NCBI GenBank assembly: GCA_021296325.1
Contig: JAGWAR010000009.1
Span: forward strand, 1 to 35,700
Direction: 5' to 3'
Length of the DNA: 35,700 nt
DNA from: Alphaproteobacteria bacterium
GTDB lineage: Bacteria; Pseudomonadota; Alphaproteobacteria; GCA-2746255
In this document: piece by piece, positions 29,660 to 35,700 of the stretch
Layout of the letters: each line of letters opens with the position of its first letter
Position numbering within the stretch: position 1 is the stretch's first letter
Notes under the pieces: generated by a model
Database searches by the model: none
What the model was told of the DNA's origin: nothing
The model's input: the letters and a program-made list of their open reading frames with translations, nothing else
Made by a program: the position numbers and the translations under genes

Positions 29660-30718
29660 TTACTGCTCTAGGAATCCATTGCCTATTGCTTCGTATATAT
29701 GGAGTGGGTTGTTTGGTGTTCCTGAAAAGTCCTTGTTATATGGAATATTCAACCTCTCTATCCTTTGCCGCAAGCCTAAATGGCCGTTGAAGTTTAGACA
29801 GAACACACCCTCTTTTTGTGGGGTTTTTTGCAAACCTATCGCCGATACGTTGGAAGGATCAAAGTCAAAACCCATCACGTAGCTCCTCTCAGCATCAAAA
29901 ACGGCCCTTTGTGATCTCTCCCGAGCAGCATGCACGTGCGAGGCGGCCTTCTCTTCAACTAAGTGGAAATCTTTGGCACATTCTAAGATGAACTTTCCAA
30001 CGTCCGACACGGTTTTCGGCAATTCGGACGGCGACCCATTTACATGGAAAATGTTTACAACCTCCCGGTAATCTGCCCCCTGATGTATCTCGGTATCACC
30101 GAGACTTGTATCAAGGGCTCTTTCCAATGAATGGTCGTAATTAAACGTTACTATATCTAGCTTGTTGTTTAATAGCTCTTCTGTGTTTTGTGCGCCTCTA
30201 CGAATAAGATTTATTAGTTGTTGGTACCAAATCCGCCGCCCATTAATTTTCCCTTCCGCAAAAGATTTTAGGCACAGGCAGTCTTCATCTTTTTCATACA
30301 TCCCAACCATGACTTGTTGGGATAAAAGCACTTTTCCAATAAAATTATAACTTGGATTTTCTCTGATAAATTGATCGAGAGTGTCTTGCGTCTGTCTTTT
30401 AATGTATTTATGAAAGTCATATAGTTGGTGCATAAAAGAATCCTGAGAGATGTTTTCAGGAAGATGGGGCTGTCCGAGCGAGCCCTTGATGTAGGATGCT
30501 AGTGCACCAAACGGGTCGTTCCAAAATATATCAACGTTGTGCGCTCCGACCGGTTGAAGCATAAACTCTTCATTTGTGAGTCTATTTTTTAATTGACCGA
30601 TCCCGGCGATAAGATTGACTCGCAGTTGTGCCCCAAGCGGGAACCCGAAAGGGGCACTGGCACCAGCGCCAAGCACAATCACAGTTTTTCGATCAAACAC
30701 TGTTTCTAAATCCGCCAA
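29660..30718 (-). CDS. SIR2-like domain protein, orphan, AT-rich (possible defence NADase)
   Basis: I recognise a SIR2-like Rossmann fold but no named family. The 352-aa protein opens with the dinucleotide-binding strand and loop TVIVLGAGASAPFGFPLGAQL (shown up to residue 31). Later come DIVTFNYDHSLERAL (about 190-205), NIFHVNGS where relatives have HxHGS, and YVMGFDFDPSNVSAIGL near the end. All are typical of the SIR2-like proteins found in anti-phage systems, several of which destroy NAD+. No membrane segment or second domain is evident. The bases are strikingly AT-rich (41 of 120 G+C at 30241-30360, against 40 of 60 at 31741-31800 in ispDF), a sign of horizontal transfer. The start is uncertain: TTG at 30718, or GTG at 30700. 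It sits behind cinA on the same strand. Confidence 0.75.
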   Translation of the reverse strand: MADLETVFDRKTVIVLGAGASAPFGFPLGAQLRVNLIAGIGQLKNRLTNEEFMLQPVGAHNVDIFWNDPFGALASYIKGSLGQPHLPENISQDSFMHQLYDFHKYIKRQTQDTLDQFIRENPSYNFIGKVLLSQQVMVGMYEKDEDCLCLKSFAEGKINGRRIWYQQLINLIRRGAQNTEELLNNKLDIVTFNYDHSLERALDTSLGDTEIHQGADYREVVNIFHVNGSPSELPKTVSDVGKFILECAKDFHLVEEKAASHVHAARERSQRAVFDAERSYVMGFDFDPSNVSAIGLQKTPQKEGVFCLNFNGHLGLRQRIERLNIPYNKDFSGTPNNPLHIYEAIGNGFLEQ

Positions 30719-30752
30719 AAAATAGAAAAAGTTTGAACTCGCATAAGCGTTC

Positions 30753-31253
30753 TTAAACTTTAAACGTTTTCGCCTGCTTCAAAAGAAGCTCGATCGCCGC
30801 GTGCACGGTCTTCATGCGGATTTCCGTACGATCCCCCTTGAAGATCTGCCGGACGTGCAACGTTCGCGCATCCTTCGCGGCGGCGGCCATGTGGACCAGG
30901 CCAACCGGCTTTTCCCGGGTCCCGCCGTCCGGTCCGGCGATGCCGGTGACGGCAATCGCAAGATCGACGCCTGCCGCCTCAACGGCACCTTCCGCCATGG
31001 CCAGGGCGACCGCTTCGCTGACCGCTCCTTCCGTTTCGATCACTTCCTTCGGCACGCCAAGCAGGGCGGTTTTCGATTCGTTCGAATAGGTGACAAAACC
31101 ACGCTCCAGCACGTTCGAGGCGCCGGGAATTTCCGTGAGACACCCCGCGATCAGGCCGCCCGTGCAGGATTCGGCGGTGGCGAGGCGAAGCCCCGCCGCG
31201 TCGCAAAGGCGCAGCAGCTCTCCGGCCCGGTCCAACAACTCCCTGGAAAACAT
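30753..31253 (-). CDS. cinA: CinA C-terminal domain protein / nicotinamide-nucleotide amidohydrolase (PncC type)
   Basis: This 166-aa protein corresponds to the C-terminal domain of CinA alone, the form named PncC or YgaD, which deamidates nicotinamide mononucleotide to nicotinate mononucleotide in NAD recycling. Family segments are LATAESCTGGLIAGCLTEIPG with the active-site serine, VTYSNESKTALLGVP and AIAVTGIAGPDGGT. There is no N-terminal MoaB-like domain. It starts 4 nt after pgpA, in the run ispDF-pgpA-cinA. The enzymatic assignment comes from the family; the symbol pncC would be equally valid. Confidence 0.92.
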   Translation of the reverse strand: MFSRELLDRAGELLRLCDAAGLRLATAESCTGGLIAGCLTEIPGASNVLERGFVTYSNESKTALLGVPKEVIETEGAVSEAVALAMAEGAVEAAGVDLAIAVTGIAGPDGGTREKPVGLVHMAAAAKDARTLHVRQIFKGDRTEIRMKTVHAAIELLLKQAKTFKV

Positions 31254-31257
31254 GTTC

Positions 31258-31734
31258 CTACCCGATGACGAATTTTACGATGTAAAGACCGGCCAGCGCG
31301 TAGGCTGCCGCCAGCCAGTCGTCGGCCATGATGCCGATGCCGCCGGCGACGCGCCGCTCGAACAGGCGGATCGGCCAGGGCTTCAGAATATCCGCCGCCC
31401 GGAAGAAAAAGAAGGCAAGGCCGTAGGAAAGCGTGTCCTGCGGCACGAAGGCGAGGATCGCCCAAAGGGCCACGACCTCGTCGATGACGACGGCGGAGGG
31501 ATCCGCCTGTTCCGATGCGCGCTCATAAACGTCGGCGGCCCAGATGCCGATCGGAATGAAAAAAAGCGTCACAAGGGCAAGGCCGCCATGGCCAAGCCCC
31601 TCGACGAGGAACCAGCCGATGAAAAGCGCCGCAAGCGAAGCCCAGGTGCCCGGCGCCAAGGGTAGGCGGCCAATCCCGAAAAAGGTGCCGAGCCAGAATG
31701 CCGGATGCGTGAAGGGAAGGGCAGGGTTTTTCAT
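31258..31734 (-). CDS. pgpA: phosphatidylglycerophosphatase A
   Basis: PgpA removes phosphate from phosphatidylglycerol phosphate, giving the membrane lipid phosphatidylglycerol. The 158-aa integral membrane protein has the family start (FWLGTFFGIGRLPLAPGTWASL), then a membrane segment, the acidic ADPSAVVIDEVVALW with likely metal-binding Asp and Glu, and hydrophobic helices toward the end. It begins 2 nt after ispDF and ends 4 nt before cinA, so all three are co-transcribed. This gene order is common in alphaproteobacteria. Confidence 0.92.
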   Translation of the reverse strand: MKNPALPFTHPAFWLGTFFGIGRLPLAPGTWASLAALFIGWFLVEGLGHGGLALVTLFFIPIGIWAADVYERASEQADPSAVVIDEVVALWAILAFVPQDTLSYGLAFFFFRAADILKPWPIRLFERRVAGGIGIMADDWLAAAYALAGLYIVKFVIG

Positions 31735-31736
31735 GG

Positions 31737-32909
31737 TTAGGCCGGAAGGGCGATCATGGCGACGGCCTGGGCGGCGATGGCTTCCTTACGGCCCAGAAAA
31801 CCCAGGCCTTCCGTCGTCGTCGCCTTCACGCTGATGGCGTTTTCGGCAAGGCCGGTAATGGCGGCAAGACGGGCCACCATCGCCTTGCGGTGGGGTGTGA
31901 TTTTCGGCTCCTCGCAGATCAGCGTCACGTCGAGATTGTGGATGCGCCCGCCGCGCTGGGCGAGCCGGGTCAGCGCCTCGTGCAGGAAGACGGCCGAATC
32001 GACGCTTCGCCATTTCGGGTCCGATGGCGGGAAATGGGTGCCGATGTCGCCATCCCCGATCGCGCCAAGGATGGCGTCCGTCAGCGCGTGCAGGCCGACG
32101 TCGCCATCCGAATGGGCCTCGATCCCGCGGTCGTGGGGAACCGAAACGCCGCAGATCATGACGTGATCGCCGGGGCCGAACCGGTGAAGGTCAAACCCTT
32201 GCCCGACGCGAAGCAATCCTGTCGCTCCGCTTGCCAGGCGTTCGGCGCGCGCAAAGTCTTCCGTCGTCGTGACCTTGAAATTGGCTTCCGTTCCGCCGAC
32301 CAGCCCAACCGGAATGCCGGCTGCCTCGGCGACGGCGGCGTCGTCGGTAAAGGCGTCATCCTTCGCCGAACGATAAGCCGCCAGAATGTCCGGAAAGCGA
32401 AAGCCCTGCGGGGTCTGTGCCCGCCACAGGCCGCTTCGGTCAACCGTTGCGGCAATGTGGCTGCCTTCTTCGCGCTTCAGCGTGTCGACGACGGGAAGCG
32501 CGGCGATCGCCGCCCGTTCCTCGGCCAGTGCGTCCACCACCCGCGCGATCGTGGCGGCATCGATGAAGGGCCGGGCGGCGTCGTGAATTAAAACGGTTGT
32601 GGGCGCCTGGGCGTTCAGCCTTTCAAGGCCGAGGCGCACCGATTCCTGGCGGGTCTCGCCACCGGCGACCGGGTCGGGGAGGGCAAGGCCCGCCACGGCC
32701 TCGTCGTAAAAGACGCGATCGTCGGGGTGGATGACGATCTGGGTGATGTCCACCTTCGGGTGGGAGGCGAAGGCTTCGGCGGCATGGCGCAGCACGGCCT
32801 TGCCGCCCAGCGGCATGTATTGCTTCGGCCGTTCGCCGCCGAGGCGGTGACCGCGGCCGGCGGCAACGATCAAGGCGGCACAACCGGTCATGATCTTGGC
32901 GTTCTCCAT
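31737..32909 (-). CDS. ispDF: bifunctional IspD/IspF enzyme of the MEP isoprenoid pathway
   Basis: The 390-aa fusion carries two enzymes of the methylerythritol phosphate pathway. The N-terminal half is IspD (CDP-ME synthase), with ALIVAAGRGHRLGGERPKQY and the later VLIHDAARPF. The C-terminal half is IspF (MEcPP synthase), from GLLRVGQGFDLHRFG (zinc-binding Asp and His), through GIEAHSDGDVGLHALTDAIL and GDIGTHFPPSDP to SVKATTTEGLGFLGR. IspE, which acts between them, is absent here. I place the start at the ATG at 32909; a second ATG at 32891, preceded by GGAGA, is also possible. The frame reaches 32981, but the extra residues are not family-like. It is divergent from ntrB. Confidence 0.95.
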   Translation of the reverse strand: MENAKIMTGCAALIVAAGRGHRLGGERPKQYMPLGGKAVLRHAAEAFASHPKVDITQIVIHPDDRVFYDEAVAGLALPDPVAGGETRQESVRLGLERLNAQAPTTVLIHDAARPFIDAATIARVVDALAEERAAIAALPVVDTLKREEGSHIAATVDRSGLWRAQTPQGFRFPDILAAYRSAKDDAFTDDAAVAEAAGIPVGLVGGTEANFKVTTTEDFARAERLASGATGLLRVGQGFDLHRFGPGDHVMICGVSVPHDRGIEAHSDGDVGLHALTDAILGAIGDGDIGTHFPPSDPKWRSVDSAVFLHEALTRLAQRGGRIHNLDVTLICEEPKITPHRKAMVARLAAITGLAENAISVKATTTEGLGFLGRKEAIAAQAVAMIALPA

Positions 32910-32996
32910 CGGGATGGACGGCGCCAACCTAGCGGCGCGCCACGGCCTTGCCAAGGCCGCTCGGGCAAATCTAGCTTGCATAAGAATTATGCAACT

Positions 32997-33024
32997 TTTA
33001 CTCTGCCTAAAATATATTCATATT
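32997..33024 (+). promoter_or_regulatory. possible ntrB promoter in an AT-rich patch
   Basis: TTTACT (32997-33002) and CATATT (33019-33024), 16 bp apart, each match the sigma-70 consensus at 4 of 6 bases, in a patch clearly richer in AT than its surroundings. I see no NtrC-type dyad in the 162 bp between ispDF and ntrB. Confidence 0.3.
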
Positions 33025-33042
33025 TGCCGGTTAGGCGGTAAC

Positions 33043-33066
33043 ACCCCTGGGTCACAAGGGTTTTTT
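33043..33066 (+). promoter_or_regulatory. short hairpin plus T6 in the ntrB leader
   Basis: CCCT (33045-33048) can pair with AGGG (33057-33060), directly followed by six T. An alternative smaller hairpin, ACCC-CT-GGGT (33043-33052), excludes the first. The T-run ends 5 nt before the ntrB ATG. The stem is only 4 bp, so termination would be weak at best. Confidence 0.25.
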
Positions 33067-33071
33067 GGAGC

Positions 33072-34193
33072 ATGACGGATCCCCTTCTTCCGCTCCGGCG
33101 GAAAGAAACGGACGACAGACTGGAGATGGAGAAGGTCCTGGCCAGCCTTCCGAACCCGCTGTTGGTGATCGGGCCGGAGAACGAAATCCGTTTTGCCAAC
33201 CCGCCCGCCGAGCAGTTCTTCGAGGCCAGCGAAACCTACCTCTATGGCCGCCCCCTCAACGAATTGCTGCCGCCGGACAGCCCGCTTTTCACCCTGATCG
33301 GACAGGTGCGCGAGGAGGAAAGCGCCATCTTCGAATACGGGCTGAACCTAAGCGGCCCGCGCCTCGCGCCGCGCCTGGTCGAAATACAGATTGCCCCGGT
33401 CGCCGAACGGGAAGCCTTCCTGCTTCTTTCCATTCACGAACGCAGCATTGCCGAGAAGATCGACCGCCAGCTCGTCCACAAGAAAGCGGCGCGCTCCGTT
33501 ACGGCCATGGCCGCCATGCTGGCGCACGAGGTGAAGAACCCGCTTTCCGGGATCCGCGGCGCGGCCCAGCTTCTGGAATCGAACGCCACGGAAGACGACA
33601 AGTCCCTGACGCGTCTTATCTGCGACGAGACTGACCGCATCTGCAGGCTGGTCGATCGCATGGAGATCTTCTCGAACGCGCTGCCCATCGAACGCGGCCC
33701 CGTCAACATTCACCTTGTGTTGAATCACGTTCGCAACGTAGCCCAGACCGGGTTTGCCCGTCACGTGCGTTTCGTCGAGCATTACGACCCCTCGTTGCCT
33801 CCGGTTTCCGGCAGTCGCGATCAATTGATCCAGGTGTTCCTGAACCTGATCAAGAACTCCGCCGAGGCGGTGCCGGCCACGAATGGCGAGATCATCATCA
33901 CCACCGCCTACCAGCATGGCATGCGGCTCGGCTCGCCCAGCGGGCATAACCGCGTTCTGCTGCCGCTGGTCGTCACCGTTCAGGACAACGGAACCGGCAT
34001 TGCGGACGAGCTGCGCCCGCATCTCTTCGACGCCTTCGTGACCTCGAAGGTCAACGGCAGCGGCCTCGGCCTTGCGTTGGTTGCCAAGATCGTTAACGAC
34101 CATGGCGGCGTCATCGAATTTGACAGCGAACCGAAGCGCACGGCCTTCCGTGTCATGTTGCCGATCGACCGTGAAAGGATGGAAGACGCATGA
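33072..34193 (+). CDS. ntrB: nitrogen regulation sensor kinase NtrB
   Basis: NtrB (GlnL) is a soluble PAS-containing histidine kinase that, under control of PII proteins, phosphorylates NtrC when nitrogen is scarce. The 373-aa protein has an N-terminal PAS domain (about residues 18-125, [20 protein letters not shown]), the phosphorylated His152 in [13 protein letters not shown], and a GHKL ATPase domain with [14 protein letters not shown] (N box), VQDNGTGI (G1) and [14 protein letters not shown] (G2). No membrane helix is present. GGAG lies only 1 nt before the ATG, an unusually tight spacing, so AAGGG further upstream may be used. It overlaps ntrC by 4 nt. The nifR3/dusB gene that often precedes ntrB in alphaproteobacteria is missing. 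Confidence 0.95.
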   Translation: MTDPLLPLRRKETDDRLEMEKVLASLPNPLLVIGPENEIRFANPPAEQFFEASETYLYGRPLNELLPPDSPLFTLIGQVREEESAIFEYGLNLSGPRLAPRLVEIQIAPVAEREAFLLLSIHERSIAEKIDRQLVHKKAARSVTAMAAMLAHEVKNPLSGIRGAAQLLESNATEDDKSLTRLICDETDRICRLVDRMEIFSNALPIERGPVNIHLVLNHVRNVAQTGFARHVRFVEHYDPSLPPVSGSRDQLIQVFLNLIKNSAEAVPATNGEIIITTAYQHGMRLGSPSGHNRVLLPLVVTVQDNGTGIADELRPHLFDAFVTSKVNGSGLGLALVAKIVNDHGGVIEFDSEPKRTAFRVMLPIDRERMEDA

Positions 34194-35629
34194 CGAACAC
34201 CACGATCCTGCTTGCCGATGACGACCGCGCCATACGCTTGGTGATCGAACAGGCGCTTAGCCGTCAGGGCTATGAAGTGCGCTCGACAAGCAATGCGGCA
34301 ACGCTTTGGAAATGGGTCAGCAACGGGGAAGGGGGGCTTGTCATTACGGACGTGATTCTGCCGGACGAGAACGGCCTCGACCTCATTCCGCGAATCAAGA
34401 AAATCCGGGCCGACCTGCGCATCGTCGTCATGAGCGCCCAGAACACGCTGATGACCGCCGTTCGGGCCACGGAACGGGGGGCCTTCGAATATTTGCCGAA
34501 GCCCTTCGACCTCAAGGAACTGGTAAACGTGGTCGAACGCGCATTGGCCGCGCCCGCATCGCCGGCCGCGGTCCTGCCGGAACACATCGAAACGGAAGAA
34601 CAACTTCCCTTGATCGGGCGTTCGCCCGCCATGCAGGAAATCTATCGGGTGCTGGCGCGTCTGATGGGCACGGACCTGACCGTCATGATCACCGGCGAAT
34701 CGGGAACCGGTAAGGAACTCGTCGCGCGCGCCCTGCACGATCTCGGCAAGCGGCGCAACGCGCCCTTCGTCGCCATCAACATGGCGGCCATTCCGAAGGA
34801 ACTGATCGAAAGCGAGCTTTTCGGTCACGAGAAGGGCGCCTTCACGGGGGCCGCTGCCCGTCACACGGGACGTTTCGAGCAGGCGGAAGACGGTACGCTT
34901 TTCCTCGACGAAATCGGGGACATGCCACTCGAGGCGCAAACGCGGCTCCTGCGGGTTTTGCAGGAGGGCGAATTTACGACGGTGGGCGGGCGAACGCCGA
35001 TCCGGGCGAACGTGCGAATCATCGCGGCCACGCACCGCAATTTGCAGCAGCTTGTGAATCAGGGACTCTTCCGGGAAGACCTCTTTTACCGGCTCAATGT
35101 CGTTCCGATGCGACTGCCGCCGCTGCGCGAACGGATCGAGGATATTCCGGCGCTCGTTCGCCACTTCCTGTCCCAGGCCGTGTCGGAAGGCCTGCCGATG
35201 AAAACGCTCGAGCCGGCCGCGATGGAACGGCTAAAGGATTATTCCTGGCCCGGCAATGTGCGCGAGCTTGAAAATCTGGTGCGCCGGCTGGCGGTGCTTT
35301 ATTCCCAGGAGACCATCGGGCTTGACGTTATCGAATCCGAATTTTCCGAATTGCGCACGCCGCCCGCGCCGGCCCCGGCCGAAGACGAAGGGCTGGGCAC
35401 CGCCGTCGAGCGGCACCTCATGCACGCCTTCGGCGCAAAACCCGATGAATTGCCCTCTGGCCTTTATGAGCATATCGTTCGCGAAGTCGAAAAACCGCTG
35501 CTCGCCTATACCCTTGCCGCAACCCGGGGAAATCAAGTCAAGGCGGCGGAGATCTTGGGGCTTAACCGGAATACGCTCCGCAAGAAAATCCGCGAGGTGG
35601 ACATTCCGGGTGTTCGGGGCATAAAATAA
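34190..35629 (+). CDS. ntrC: nitrogen regulation response regulator NtrC
   Basis: NtrC activates sigma-54 promoters of nitrogen-assimilation genes after phosphorylation by NtrB. The 479-aa protein has a receiver domain with the acidic pocket Asp11/Asp12, phosphorylated Asp54 in [12 protein letters not shown] and Lys104 in YLPKPFD. The AAA+ domain has Walker A GESGTGKE (169-176), the sigma-54-contacting GAFTGA (216-221) and Walker B GTLFLDEI (235-242). The C-terminal Fis-type helix-turn-helix ends in [19 protein letters not shown]. All three parts are intact. It starts in the overlapping ATGA of ntrB. An ntrY-ntrX pair often follows; only the first bases after ntrC are visible here. Confidence 0.96.
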   Translation: MTNTTILLADDDRAIRLVIEQALSRQGYEVRSTSNAATLWKWVSNGEGGLVITDVILPDENGLDLIPRIKKIRADLRIVVMSAQNTLMTAVRATERGAFEYLPKPFDLKELVNVVERALAAPASPAAVLPEHIETEEQLPLIGRSPAMQEIYRVLARLMGTDLTVMITGESGTGKELVARALHDLGKRRNAPFVAINMAAIPKELIESELFGHEKGAFTGAAARHTGRFEQAEDGTLFLDEIGDMPLEAQTRLLRVLQEGEFTTVGGRTPIRANVRIIAATHRNLQQLVNQGLFREDLFYRLNVVPMRLPPLRERIEDIPALVRHFLSQAVSEGLPMKTLEPAAMERLKDYSWPGNVRELENLVRRLAVLYSQETIGLDVIESEFSELRTPPAPAPAEDEGLGTAVERHLMHAFGAKPDELPSGLYEHIVREVEKPLLAYTLAATRGNQVKAAEILGLNRNTLRKKIREVDIPGVRGIK

Positions 35630-35700
35630 TGGCATCGGAAAGTGGGTTTCCGGTTTCCTTCCATTGCACTTGTTCTCGTGTCCCGGAAAATTTTAGGGCA
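35629..35700 (+). CDS. 5' end of a possible next gene (truncated by the window)
   Basis: An ATG shares one base with the ntrC stop (TAATG) and the frame stays open for all 24 codons to the window end. A GTG at 35642 in another frame is also open and gives a more hydrophobic start (GFRFPSIALVLVSRKILG), as expected for the membrane kinase NtrY that commonly follows ntrC. Neither is long enough to identify, and the frame choice is undecided. Confidence 0.3.
   Translation, partial: MASESGFPVSFHCTCSRVPENFRA

Noticed and set aside
29600-30775. Direct repeats or attachment sites flanking the SIR2-like gene
   Set aside because: I compared both edges by eye and found only loose CTTAA-type similarities. 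No tRNA, integrase or transposase is near.

Overview
The window is a GC-rich stretch of chromosome from an alphaproteobacterium, most likely of Rhodospirillales type. I base this on gene order and protein features, not on a database search. The order trpGDC-moaC-moeA-lexA-comEC-gltX-gltA, the chain tpiA-secG-pyrG-kdsA-eno-ftsB-pdhA-pdhB-pdhC-lpdA-lipA-coq10, and the block cinA-pgpA-ispDF next to ntrBC are all typical of that class. A lipoyl domain fused to the pyruvate dehydrogenase E1 beta subunit, a fused IspDF, and an SOS box of the GTTC-N7-GTTC type point the same way. kdsA implies a Gram-negative outer membrane with Kdo.

Layout. Positions 1-2862 (minus strand) carry gltA and gltX. Positions 2950-5121 (plus) carry comEC, whose stop codon overlaps that of lexA (minus). 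Positions 5118-10019 (minus) hold lexA, moeA, moaC, trpC, trpD and trpG. Genes trpG to moeA are packed with gaps of 3 nt or less. lexA has its own SOS box just upstream. Positions 10020-13879 (plus) form a copper cassette: a CueR-type operator and promoter, a CopA copper ATPase, CueR, and a YibQ-like polysaccharide deacetylase. It separates trpGDC from trpE (13888-15393, minus), which lies directly behind a PpiD-like foldase gene (15402-17285, minus).

From 17478 to 29610 nearly everything is on the plus strand: tpiA, secG, a terminator, pyrG, kdsA, eno, ftsB, then a probable promoter and the pyruvate dehydrogenase operon pdhA-pdhB-pdhC-lpdA, followed by lipA, which makes the lipoyl cofactor used by PdhB and PdhC, and a COQ10-type ubiquinone-binding protein. 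Positions 29660-32909 (minus) read ispDF-pgpA-cinA, with an AT-rich SIR2-like gene added at the tail. Positions 33072-35629 (plus) hold the nitrogen two-component pair ntrB-ntrC, and a further reading frame begins at 35629 and runs off the window.

Most of the window is conserved housekeeping: central carbon metabolism (citrate synthase, enolase, triosephosphate isomerase, pyruvate dehydrogenase), tryptophan, molybdopterin, isoprenoid, CTP and Kdo synthesis, the SOS repressor and nitrogen control. Two places look accessory. One is the copper cassette splitting the trp genes. The other is the orphan SIR2-like gene (29660-30718), whose composition is unlike its neighbours and which resembles SIR2-fold proteins found in anti-phage systems. 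It is the best candidate here for something undescribed, but its function is not shown by the sequence.
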